From Apostichopus japonicus (lineage: Eukaryota > Echinodermata > Holothuroidea > Aspidochirotida > Stichopodidae), in NCBI RefSeq assembly GCF_037975245.1, contig NC_092569.1, positions 16,939,501 through 17,003,500 of the forward strand: 64,000 bases of DNA, read 5' to 3'. Under the pieces are notes generated by a model. It saw only the letters and a list, made by a program, of their open reading frames with translations. It was not told the DNA's origin and did not search any database. The position numbers and the translations under genes are program-made. Positions 1 to 12,000 of the stretch are shown piece by piece; the first letter of the stretch is position 1, and every line of letters starts with the position of its first letter.

Positions 1-300
1 AAAATGGAAAATATTGGAAATACTCATTCGAATTATCACTAGAATTCTACGTACTTCTCACAGTCACGTTACTGATACATACAGATCAAACAATAAGTTC
101 AAATCTGAAATAATATGCTAGCACATATTTTAACATATTATATAAGGAATTAAAACATCACTACGTAAATTACTATCATGTCGAAATTTGGTGAAGTGAT
201 ATCTAACCTTAATTCAAATAGAAAACATTGGAATAATTTGCTACTGCACGTTGCCGTAAAACAATGTACCAAAACCGATTTTCCTGTCTTTGTTTTTCAG

Positions 301-611
301 GTCGTAACTTTGTTATTTACAGCAGAGGTAAACAATTCAGTACATTTGACCGAGACCATGATACTTGCGGTAACTTCCACTGTGCACAGGTACACAGAAG
401 CGGCTGGTGGCATTCTGATTATTATTGCTCTTATTGTTATAGTTCCAGTTATTGCCATGATTTTCAATACAGCAGCAGCTGTCAATCACGTTGTACCGAT
501 GACAACCTCAATGGAGTCTACAATGGTGAACGGGGGACACAGATCTTCACTGACTACTATTACAACTGTAACATCGGATCCGTCGAAATGAAAATTCGAC
601 CTTCTTCATGA
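301..611 (+). CDS. G1: terminal exon of a fibrinogen-related protein gene (5' part outside the window)
   Basis: This is the last coding exon of a plus-strand FReD gene. It follows a pyrimidine-rich acceptor ending TTTTTCAG at 300 and ends at a TGA at 609-611. The split first codon (phase 1) matches exon 8 of G3 and G5. It encodes the C-terminal third of a fibrinogen domain: GKQFSTFDRDHD (calcium-site region, DRDND in relatives), SGWWHS, NLNGVYNG, and VEMKIRPSS at the end. Between GWW and NLNG lies a Cys-rich insertion typical of this locus. Exons 1-7 must lie to the left, so whether the gene is intact cannot be judged. The exon itself has no stop or frameshift. Its insertion loop resembles that of G5 more than that of G3. 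Confidence 0.85.
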
Positions 612-2693
612 GATGAGGAAACCTATACGGACCATCAGATTTTACTCAAAACAATTGATTTCAGAGTCTAAACACGATTTGAAAAAAGGGTGGACGATCG
701 CTATGGAAACTTAGATGACATGAAAGTCGACGTAGTACATGTTCCAGTCGTAAAAATATATCTCAAATATATGAATTCTTTAATTCTGGTGAAATGTTAA
801 TTAATTTATACAACGGTGACCAGCAGTAGCAATGCGTTTCCTTTTGTTCGACGATAACGCTCGAAGAAAAGCCGCAGCAAAAAGAAAACGATGAAGCCAT
901 CTTAGAAAAATTAAAGCATGTTATGATTTCCTCTGATGTGTCACACATTAATAAATAAAAATGCAAGTACATTTCTTCAAATGAGAAATTTCGTCTTGAA
1001 TAAAATCGTTCAGTAGCAGCAAGTATCTTCTTTTTTTACTAGAATACCGCTGAGAGAATGGTTCTTTACGATTCTATTACAATTCCACCATGGAGTGAGC
1101 ACTCCACATTGCAAAAGGTATATTAACATATTTGGTCGCCAAGTTCTAACGAAGTACTCATGATTTACATTTAACAGACTCAGATTAAAAACACTTATGT
1201 TGAAACCGTGCCTGTTTTGTATTGACCGTGTGGTCAAACTTAAGAGAGGGCGCTGTCATATATTTCCTATCTTTCCTATCTATAGTACCGTTCGTAACGG
1301 TATCAGGAGTTGAGCATCAGTTCTGTAGCTATCAAAATCCCGTTAATAGTTACTGATAGAAAGAATCTTTTGAAATATGTATGGTCAAGCTTGCAGATCA
1401 AACAACTTGTCTAATCATTCTATCTTGGTGCTTTCTAGTGCACTTCTCTATTGTTCGGCGAAACTGCATAAGTGTTAACTTGAACTAGTCAATCACACTG
1501 CGTGTTTTATGAAAAGTCACCCTGCGTCTTCGTATTACTGTCACCTATTTAAGATCCTTAAACGTACATATAACGCACAGTATAGGACCGATATGACAGT
1601 GCCCTATATATAAAATTGATGGGCCCCATTGCCGAATCAAGTTTTTCTAATTGAGAAGCGAATATGTCCAGCCATAGTTCCCCTTTAAAACCTTAAAGTC
1701 ACCCAAGATAGAGCATGGGCACGAAATACCAAACAACATGATTCACTCTCAACCAAATTCACTTCACAGTGAGACCCTAAACAGATGATCGACAATTATG
1801 ATGATAATTGGAGTATCACGAGTCCCTTTTCGAAAGGAATAAATAATATACATGACACTGCCTATAAGTGAATAAACGATCTAGACTAATCTACACATTG
1901 CTTGTCTGCAAAGAATTTCAAATAGCTCTAACAAAGATCACCCAAGATAAATCCAGTCATGTTGCCAGACCGGACAATGAAAACCAGATGGTGGGCGGGG
2001 GGGGGGGGGGTGGTTGGAGGTGTCATTTACCACCCGTACAGATTACTTTTGAGAACAATGTTGTTTCTGCTCGGAATAAAAATATATCAACTATGTTGTT
2101 AGTATCTATTCAGGTGATACACTGCATGGGAGGAAATATGGGGTAGCTTTCATAAAAAAAATGCCATTTAAAAAAAAAAATTGAAGTGAAATTATTAATC
2201 AGTACAATCCCTCATTACGTTATCGATTGGAGACTCTGTACTTACAACCGTACATTGATCGGAATTCAAATTTGGAATGTAAATTTGCCTTAATAATTGT
2301 TAATGTGGGTGTGGTTGGGAAGAGATGGGGGAGGGAAAGAAGATGTAAAACACAGGGTAATATCCACAGAGACCATTCGCTTGTATTTTGTATGGCTGTC
2401 GATGTACACTTTGAACGTACGAAAAAAAAGATTAAGAAAAGAAAAAAGTTTGCAATTTTAGAAATGACTCTAATTCACCATCGGATATGACAAACCGCTT
2501 TATAGTAACCTTAAAAGTTGAAACATTGTTGATTAGTTTAAGGGATGATTTGTTCTCATTTATGAACTTTCATTTGCTAGGTCTTCAGTTACAGGCTAGG
2601 CTATAGGGCTAATGTATGATGCAGTAGGTTAAAATGTATCATTAAAAATAAACCAGTTTGGCCTACGATTAGGCTGATTGATGATTATTTGCA
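612..2693. other. Tail-to-tail spacer, first part; no gene seen
   Basis: This holds the probable G1 3' UTR to about 960, then non-coding DNA that aligns with 28874-30530 and 47955-50692. Unit 2 lacks the stretch around 1200-1290 that units 1 and 3 share. A poly-G run lies near 1997-2010. Open frames here are short and not conserved between the units. Confidence 0.7.
950..959 (+). terminator. Candidate polyadenylation signal of G1
   Basis: Two overlapping AATAAA hexamers lie about 340 bases after the G1 stop. The same overlapping pair recurs at the equivalent place after G3 and G5. This is a motif match only. Confidence 0.5.
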
Positions 2694-2863
2694 GGTAGAT
2701 CATTTTTGCTTTTGCAAAGTTCTGAATATTTAACGATTGTTGAGATGTTCAACGTCAGTGTTCTACGTCCAACTCTAGCGGAATATACATTATCAAGCCA
2801 GACGGTATGAAGAACCATTTGAAATATTCTGTAACGACTATATTGGCAATGGGTGGAGGGGTC
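2694..2863 (+). pseudogene. Pseudo-exon: FBG-A first exon remnant
   Basis: This is a decayed copy of the 170-base exon that encodes the start of FBG-A in G2, G3, G5 and G6. An AG acceptor (TTTGCAG) is still visible. The core reads as CSTSNSSGIYIIKPDG once the frame is changed. A one-base loss after GAATAT shifts the frame, several in-frame stops follow, and the donor GT has become TT. No other exon of the same gene copy is found nearby. It therefore looks like the stump of a lost plus-strand gene. The same remnant occurs at 30531 and 50693. Confidence 0.8.
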
Positions 2864-3427
2864 TTACGTCCATGACTATTAAAGTTGTTCAAGTATATGC
2901 GGAACGGCGACATAACTAAAGTATTTTCATGTCAGCTCATACCATGCTTTTTAATAGTTTCACTTCCCTAATAAAGTTAATATATTGATTTGCCATTGAA
3001 ATATCTTACACCAAGAATATGAGTTCTCAATGTATGATGTAGCTAAAACTTGCAATTAAAACTCATAATATTTGACGAATCAAGCAACACATACATGCAT
3101 TTCGTGCGGATAACACATTTTCTAATGGACACTCGAAAATTTAAATTCATAAACCTATGCATCCCTGTCATAAATCTAAGTGCCTTGTGTATTATTATAT
3201 CTTAGCGTGTTCACTATGAAGAATCTCTACTTCCTCTATGCAAGACTTACTTTCTGAAAGTGTAATGCACATACTTCACCACGCATGACCGTGACAATGA
3301 CTCGTGCGATAACTCCCACTGTTCTGAGAGACACCGTAGCTTTTGAGGGCATTAGTGCACTATTGGGGCATTAAGTGACAGAGAGCAGCTCTAATTGGAT
3401 AATGTGGTGGATAACATTGGATATTCC

Positions 3428-3735
3428 GAAATAATTATGACAATAATAATAATAGTAATAATCATCAGTTCTTTTAACGACGCTTAAGCGACCACGATGT
3501 GGGGAAGCCGGCAAGGTCTCATGGATTGCAACTTACACGTCTGGTGGCTTCCAATTCAACATTGTAACTCTTGTTTTCATTAATAAAGTCTTTCCCAAAG
3601 GGAACACCGTATATTGCTCTTGGATGAAACCCCACCTTCCTATAACCCAGTTGGGTATCGAACCATGAAACTCCCGATTGCTAAGCCTCGTTGCTTCAAA
3701 TGCCACCGCCTTTATCCACTCGGCCACAGCACTAG
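3428..3735 (-). mobile_element. tRNA-derived SINE with trinucleotide tail
   Basis: On the minus strand the element begins with a tRNA-like head. A perfect A box (TGGCCGAGTGG, 3716-3726) and a B box (GGTTCGATACC, 3654-3664) are present, resembling class II Ser/Leu tRNAs. A unique body follows, ending near GCGTCGTTAAAAGAAC, then an ATT-rich tail at about 3434-3466. A box plus B box with a simple-repeat tail is the standard plan of a tRNA-derived SINE. A copy sits at the same place in unit 3, and its 3' half sits in unit 2, so it inserted before the unit was duplicated. The 64-codon open frame across it is not a gene. Confidence 0.75.
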
Positions 3736-6045
3736 TATACGATATTATGTGGAATTACTTCAAAATTATGTTAACTTCGTTTTTACAAACCGCTGCTTAT
3801 ACAATTTATTATGGTAAACATACGGCTTATTTAAACTTATTATTTCCATTAGATCCACGACACTATACCACATCCACAACCAGGAACATTGCTAAGAACG
3901 TGGAAAACTTGTCGATCCACCTTGCGCTTGATCATGAAATCGTGAAACGGTTTGGGAATAGTTATCGAGAACATGTACAATGATCCAGCCAGGTTTCCAA
4001 TCGGGTAGGATCTTGCTTGCCCAGTTTGTCGGGAACGAATTGGTAACTTTTAAGCTCATAATGAGACGTGGCCAGAAATGATTTTTCTCGGGAGTTTGGG
4101 TGATAATGCTGGCTGATGACCGTCCTGTGCTGAATCTAAAAGGAGGGATATCCTCTCCTCTTTAAAGAAATACTTGTATAAATAAGAGGCCTATATGTCG
4201 CATCATTTTAACTACGTATATGTAATACAGGTGGAAGGAGTGTTTCGACTTTTTACCTCGACATTTTGAGGCTTTATTACAAAGTACCAACATAAAGTTG
4301 TGTTAATAAAAACTTTGCTTAGGCCTAGGTTGAAGGGGGGGGGGGGGCAGGGGCAGTTTTACCCGTCAAGTGCATGGTGTTATACTTCCTGGCTAAATAC
4401 AAAGGTAATTGGATATTTGGTTGCCCCTCCGGCCTGTCCCTTACTCCTCGAAGAACATGTGCCGATGTGTCGTCTAAAGCCAGTCGGCCAGGAATTCTAA
4501 GAAGATTGTCATACACAAAAAGGTGCTCGTATCATTCTAACGTTTAAATGACCGGGTTCACCATTCACCATTCAATTATGTGAATAATTAATATTGGAGG
4601 ATTGACATCGAGTCATTTACACTTGCTCTCTCTTAAAGTAGATAGCGATCTGATAGCATTATTTACTCGTCTCACTGTATGTGATAATATGGTAATTATT
4701 TTGTGTGTCGTACATAATCGAGGTATTTTCAAAAGTACCACAATATGCATGGCTAGTAATAATTTGTCAGGTTCTAGTCTTATATTCTACTATAAATTCG
4801 GTTCAGACAGAGCTTGCGGTTCGCTAAAAGGTTCAGTTAAGCAGAACGCACAAACATGTGGTTACATTACAATGATCCGACCTACCCCCCTCCCCCCACC
4901 CCCACGCTTTTGATGTTATGGCTCGTTAATTGTTTTAATCATCGACTAAATAGAATGCATAAACATTATGAAAATAATCGACGTCTGCACCCCCCCCCTA
5001 GTTATGAAAAAAAACCAGTCTATACTACACACGGAATTTAAAGGAGAAGCAACTTTAACTTCCATATTTAAGGTTAAAGATAGAGATGGCAACAAATCCT
5101 CCCAAAAATATCCAGAGGCCTGGTGTGGTAATATTTATATACACTGTTGTGTTATCAGTGTACCGTGCAATCAAAATTAATCTCAAATTAATCTCTACCA
5201 CATTATTCAATGGATATTGAGGGCTGGGGATACTTTTTCTTTACCATTCTGTTACGAATTGTCTTTGGCACAAAGTTCAGGAACTGAATGTGTGAAATAA
5301 TAGTTGACATCATAAACAAAGAAACAGGATGAGACTGACATAAGGATATGGTAGACGGCCACGGATATTATAATACGATTTTTTTGGCAATATGAAGCTA
5401 GGAAGAAAAGGTTATCAGGCAAAATTTCACACGTAGAATAATTTATGGTGCTTTAACAATACTTCGCTAGATCTGTATTCGGTGGAATATATTGAAAACA
5501 AATTAAACTATTTTTTAAACAAGGAAGTGTTTGTAGTGAAACGCAGCTAAAAGGAAGGGTTGCGCTGCACATCTATCGAGGTAATTTCATTTATACGCAA
5601 TGACAGGGATAGAAATTTGATTGGGGCTCTCGTCACCTGACCCCCGACCCCACCCCCACACTCCCTCCGGTTACGCCACTGTACTTCATTGATATAAACA
5701 CAAATACTCGTATATGATCAATTAGTTTATTCATATTTACTACAGGTGAAGCACAAACACTTTAGGTAATAATTGCAGATAAAGGAATATTAAACAATCT
5801 GTCTGAAGATTAAAGAATATTTTTTTGCAGTCTGCGTCTCGCATTTGAACAAATAATCTCCTCATTAAATTTTTTTGAGAGGTTTCAATCCTCAATGATG
5901 ATACATAATCTATCGATACTACGAAGGGCTCGTGTCTTCCAAGTGATTTGTTGTTCTCATAACGAGAAATATATGTTCGTTTTACAGCTCATATTTTCCA
6001 AAATGGTTTCGGCAGAAACCACTTGATATATTATCCGCCATCAAC
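3736..6045. other. Tail-to-tail spacer, second part; no gene seen
   Basis: This non-coding stretch aligns with 51536-54316 of unit 3 and, after large losses, with 31335-32339 of unit 2. It has poly-G/poly-C runs (near 4337, 4885 and 4990). A repeat-end motif, GGTTACGCCACT, lies at 5669-5680. The last part is the probable 3' UTR of G2. Confidence 0.65.
5726..5731 (-). terminator. Candidate polyadenylation signal of G2
   Basis: AATAAA on the minus strand, about 315 bases beyond the G2 stop. It is conserved at 32014 (G4), 54051 (G6) and 17065 (orphan exon). Confidence 0.5.
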
Positions 6046-9000
6046 TCAAGAGGATGGTCGAATTTTCATCTCAACAGTTTGGGGGTTGCAGTAATTATTA
6101 TAATAAGAAAAGATCCTCTCTCCGTTGCCCCCATTGTAGTCCCCGTTGAGGTTTTCATAAGTACAAATTGAATGGCAGCTGCTTCCGTATTGGAAATGAT
6201 AGCAATAGTCACTTGTACAAGTAGAGCACCAATTATTCGAGTGCCACCAGCCACTTCTGTGCTTCTCTGCGCAGTTGAATGTATCGCATGCGTCGTTGTC
6301 TTGGTCGTATGTGCTGAACGGCTTACCTTTGTTATTAGAGAGATAATAACCTGCGAATTAAGAACAGATCCATCAGTGGTTAATTTGTGAACAACAAAAT
6401 TTAAGGTAAGCAATGTTGTCCTTTTCCACACCTTTCTATGAATCAGAAAACGTACTAAATTTTCACCAAAAAGGGTGGAGGGGGTGGGAAGTCTCAGTTG
6501 TCTAATTGAAGGAGAGTAAGAAACAATGTCTTTTTTCATATCTTTATTTTAGTTCAAGCACATTTTAAGAACTGGAATATTAACATTTAGTTTCCTGTAT
6601 TTTAACGAAATCATTTGCAAGGAGAGACTTTTTTTTACATAAATATATAGATTGTATAAATCATTTCCTCATGAGAAGTGCCGAGTTTCATAGAGCTTGA
6701 AATCAGGCTTATATTTGAATGGTGTTTATTGGTTTCCAGTAGCTCTGAGAAGTTGCATACTCACGCTACATGTTACACGTGAGTACGCATCATGTTTTCT
6801 TTGGTAGTCATACTATTGTTGTTTTGAGCAATGCAGCTAAAGTAAAAGTAATCGTATCGGATAAGTCATATGTTCTCAAACATTGCCGGGAACTGATCGA
6901 CTGATATATTATTATACGTTACATATTTGGCAAGGAACTTGTGTGCTTTTGTTCAATGTATGTGTGCTTGTTTATAACTGTGAAAACAAATCTCATGATC
7001 TTTATGTTGACCTTGTAATCTCTCCTACTAGATAGATACTTGTATAATGTTTAGCAAAATTTAATGACAATAATGTCTTGATTAGAATTAAAAGTAAATT
7101 TTCAAATGTTACTAATGCGACCTTTGTGTTTATTAAGTTTATTAATGTCATACACAGATATACACAAGACAAAATAACACGTTCCTTGATATTAATTAAT
7201 GCTGCCAGTATAGAGGAATATCATTTTAAGTCCATCACGTTTTGGCTTACACTTTTTGCATTATTTCTTTCTTGTTCCATAATTGGTGCTTGGGCTAAAT
7301 AAAGTAATAGTAGCTTTTATTGTTCGCACTACTAAAATGGACTCGAAGCTAGATGTCATACTATTGACCTAAACAGAGTGAGGACGTTTGTCGGAGCCGG
7401 AAAGGGGAGGGAGGTTTTATACAATAACATAATGTGTTACAGCATTTCAGGAACTAACAATGTTTATATTTAACATTAACATGTCATTTGTCACAATTTT
7501 AAAGTCAATTCTTTACGTAAGTTTGAAGTTTGATGTATCATTCTGAGAAAGAATATGAATTGCAGACATATTAACAACAAACCTGCAGCTCCACTGGGAC
7601 TGGTCCTGCTTCCCAGTTTATTCATTTTGTACTTGGTGTCCTCGGACTCTATTTGAAACTCTGTAAACTCAGAATATAGACTCGTCCCATCTGAAGTAGT
7701 AATATCAACTCGTAGTTTGGTAGGGTTCAGATTGGTCAGGTAATAGAGTTTCTCATTCCCAAGCCATAGGTTTCTGTTGTTACCAAAGCCTTCTTTGTAT
7801 GTAGTCCAGTTTTGATGAAAACTAGTTTCGTCATCAGTGCGACGTTGAAAAACCTATCATTGAAACAATAGAAAGAGGCATTGATATCAACGAAGGGAAA
7901 TCCATACGGTTTAAACATGATTAAGAAGCAAAGTTCTACAGATCGTCTTAAAGATTACATCATAAATAATATTTTAGTGAATTACCCTTTAAATTGTTGT
8001 CACTTTCTGGATTACAATCGATGGAACATAACTGAATAGTATTCATATGTTCAAGGTATTTTAAGATATTAATTGTCATATTTGGAACCTTCAGTCATGT
8101 TAATTTGTTGAATGTTTATCTAATGTAGTTTGCTGGTTTAATGTATATAACTGGAATGTATCCAGAGCATTTACTCATAAGAATACATGAGCAGCGTTGA
8201 AATGACTCACGGTCCATCCTTCGTCGCCGTGCATTTTGCAGTGAACACTGAATGGGGACTCTGTCCATCCAGAAGGCATGATTGTATATACGCCATCGCC
8301 ATGTCCAGCGTCATTAACATCCTGGCAGTCTGTATACAAGGATTCACAAGTTGCACCGTCACCTTCGTATCCTTCATTACAATAACACTGTCGTATTTCA
8401 TTCCTGACATCACACACAGCATCGGTACTACATATGTAGTCGTCACAGATCAGTCGGTTATTGTTACAAGAACACTTTTGTGTGCAGTCTTCGTTAACGG
8501 ATGTTTCTCCGTTCTAGAATTAAATTGATGAAAATATTAAAAGACTAATGTTTCAAATGGCTATTGTGCTTACATTTTGTGTTATTGTAACGCTATTACA
8601 TTGAAGTTTTATTTCTGTTTCGTTTGCATTGTCACTTGATATTGAAATTAGTCATGCGAATACTCACTGGTATAACCAGGTTGGCCTCTGCTACGAAACA
8701 CCCGCATTCACTCGCACTGATGCAGTCACTGCCTTGCATGACGAAACCAGCTGGACAGGTGCAGCCCTCAGTACCCAAACAGCTACTATTACAACCAGAT
8801 TGTCCGTTGGGATCTTCACATGTTGCTTGGCATGTACATATTCCGTAGATCATGTTCGTAGGACATGTAGAGATCAATGTACCTGTCAGTTTGTAAGACC
8901 AACAAAATACTTCCAATTTTGACAAGAATCATTGCAAATACCTCTGCCATGAAATATTATCATTTCCAAACTTTAAAGTAAAATAGTTAAATAAGAAGAA

Positions 9001-12000
9001 GCAACATTGAACAGATTATGCAGAGTGAAGAATACGGCTTTGAGGTATATATTTTTGAAATAATAAAGTTATGATTGTATTATTATTAACATTTGTTTGT
9101 ACTTTTTATTATTTTTTTTACTTACGTGCATTACTTTCGAGTGGTCCAATATGTGTAACCTTATATTGCCCCCATTCATCAGTGATACGAAATCCTCGGT
9201 ATGTTGTATAGAAAGAAGCTCCATTAGATAATTCTATATCCACACGAAGTTCGTAGTCTGCTTGGTTCGTCAAATATGATAACTTTTCATTGCCGAGCCA
9301 AAACTCAGTTGAGAGAAAACCAAATCCATCTTCATACTGTGACCAACTCCTATTGAAATTCACAGAACCGCTGTCGCGGCGTTCTATGACCTACGATAGA
9401 AGAGAAACAGATTGAGAATACTATCACCACTTAAATACACTCTCTTAATTGCACACAAATATGAAACGGACAATAGATTTTATCCAGTCATGTTGCTATT
9501 AACACAGATCATTTCCGAAAATAACAGCCCAATATCGACGTTACTGGATGGAGGATGCCACTTGTTGACGATCCCTACACATTGTTAAGTTATAACACCT
9601 ACATGCTAACATAAGGCTTTATCACGTTTAAAATATGACATACACATTTCCATTTAGACGTACCGTCCAGCCTCCTCCGCCAACGTCGTTGTTGCAGTAC
9701 ACCTCAAATGGTTCTTCAAAGCCATCTGGCTTGATAATGTATACTCCGCTAGAGTTGGACGTAGAACATTGACTTTGAACGTCTCGGCAGTCCTTTGGAT
9801 ATTCAGAACGTTGATAAAAGAAGTAATGAGCCACTGTAATAAAGAAATAAAAATATTGAAAAATTATATCATATGCATGCTTTGTGTTCAATTTCTAATA
9901 AAAACGTGTCACCGTATAATGATACTTAACCGATAAAGAAAATTTTCTGTGATTTTAGGAGATCGCTAAAACCGCAGCAGGAAAGTTGAACTAGATAATT
10001 GTTTTGAAAAGTAACATGGACACCTAACATCAAATTGGGTACATATGTCATTCCCTGTGTAAGAATACGTTGCATTTATCTATTTTTTTCTCTTTCTCTT
10101 TTTCCCTCTCTATTTTTTCTTTATTTTGTTTAGGGGGTAGGGCGATATTATATATATTATAAAACAATTGTCAAAAATATATGTTGTAATGTTTGCATTT
10201 TTGTTAATTTGTCGAAAGTAACACACTAAATACTGTCTCACACATATACTGTCAATGAAACAGAAACAAAAACAGAATTAAAAAAAAGAAAGTTATCTTG
10301 AAAATAACGAAACTCATTTATATTGGTTAACTACGTGTTTTATATTAGATGGAATGACAAAACAGATCAATTGAGGTTAATGGGTGAAAAATCTTACTTT
10401 GAGTGTCATCTGTAGTTGAAGGTAAACTTCTCCGATGAACAGTCTATTAATGAGAAGAAGAGTCATCAACAATATATGTCAATATGGTATGTTTATTGAT
10501 TGTAACTGCCAGTAAAGAACTATCAATTTTTCTCAATTTCATTTATGAAATAATCTTGTACAGGCAAATTAGAAATTTTGGATAAAAAAAAATGAAAATG
10601 ATTAATATTTTAAATGGTTATTCACGAACATTCTTACCTACGCCAGGATGTTAGATAACTTCATCCATTACAGTTAAACAATTATTCCATTTTAATTTTG
10701 AAATGTGTACCTAACTTAATAAAATGAGTAATAAACAATCAGAAATGACTGTAAATATTTTCCATAATAAAATCTATAAATATATATTTTCTTTTAAGGG
10801 GGGGGGGGGTGGGTGGGTTGGTTGACTTAACCTTAGCTAGATTTCAAACTCAATATATTTGTTAAGGTTTTCTTCTTATTTGCACTATAAATATTTGCAA
10901 AGGTATTGGCTATACATTCAAAGAACACAGATGCAAATAGAATATATTTTTGGGCAAAACTGTGTTAACGATGAAATATTGATGAAGGCTGAATAATTTC
11001 GAATTTTACTATTTTACATTAACGAAACATGTGAACAAAATATGTTTGTAAACATTAATTTTCATATAAACAGTTCTTTAAGTTCGATATGACATTTGCC
11101 TGTATTTTGTTTATAGAAGTAGTAACTTCAGTGAATGAAGAAAACGTAACAAATAATATTTGTCTCTTATATTCAAAATGGCAATTTGTACATCGTCGCA
11201 ACATGTTTAGACCGGTATATTTTACAATGGAAGTTTTGGTAGGAAATGGATTAAAGTAATGATTTTTGTATAGGTAAAGATCCTCAAAATGACATAAAAA
11301 TAAACTTCTTAGTCCATTGACGCAGAGATCGTATGCGGTGCTATCGTAGCGTTTTCAGGGATGATCAATGAATGACGATTGGAATTAAGAAAAACCTACT
11401 TGTGAAAGAAGTAATATTTTTGAATACTAACGAAACGACTCTGAATTAAATGATAACTTGAGCCTATCGTTTATAACATATTTGCCAGTGTTTCTAGCTT
11501 GATAAAACGTATCAATTATTTCAATAAATAAAGTATACGACGTGAGTTAATGTGTAAAACAACCACAGCAAACACTTTATGTCTAATGGAATTGAGTATA
11601 TGAAAGGAAATTAAGAGTTCTATACACCGTATATTGTATTTATTAATTAAGACCTTTCTTACATAATGAGAGTACACTATTGGTTGACATTGAAATACGG
11701 CACGGTATGAATTGTACTAATTGCATGCGATAGGTTTACACGAGATTTTGGTCGATGTAAATAAAAAATATGCTTTAAATTGCAAAAAAAAACTAAATAT
11801 AATACATGTGAAAGTACTTAGCGATATTCTTTATCGATATATCTGTGTTACAACCTGAGCTAACGTTACATTAAAGAAACAGTCCAACGAATTGAGGGTG
11901 CAATTGTTGTAAACGTCATAATTTGAAGTCACCGAAAACTAGGTTTATAGTATATTACCCATGCATATCCTTTTCAAATTCCAGGAGTATCAAAATATCG

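Noticed and set aside
178-591. 137-codon plus-strand frame overlapping the G1 terminal exon (also at 28494 and 47587)
   Set aside because: It is another frame across the same exon and crosses the acceptor site. The fibrinogen motifs lie in the other frame.
3533-3727. 64-codon minus-strand frame and a possible functional tRNA gene
   Set aside because: The stretch has A and B boxes but is followed by a SINE body and tail, and copies in the other units are truncated. A SINE explains it better than a tRNA gene or a protein.
8187-8528. Plus-strand frame of 113 codons, and similar frames at 32373, 34506, 54350 and 56783
   Set aside because: They are antisense shadows of the minus-strand FReD exons.
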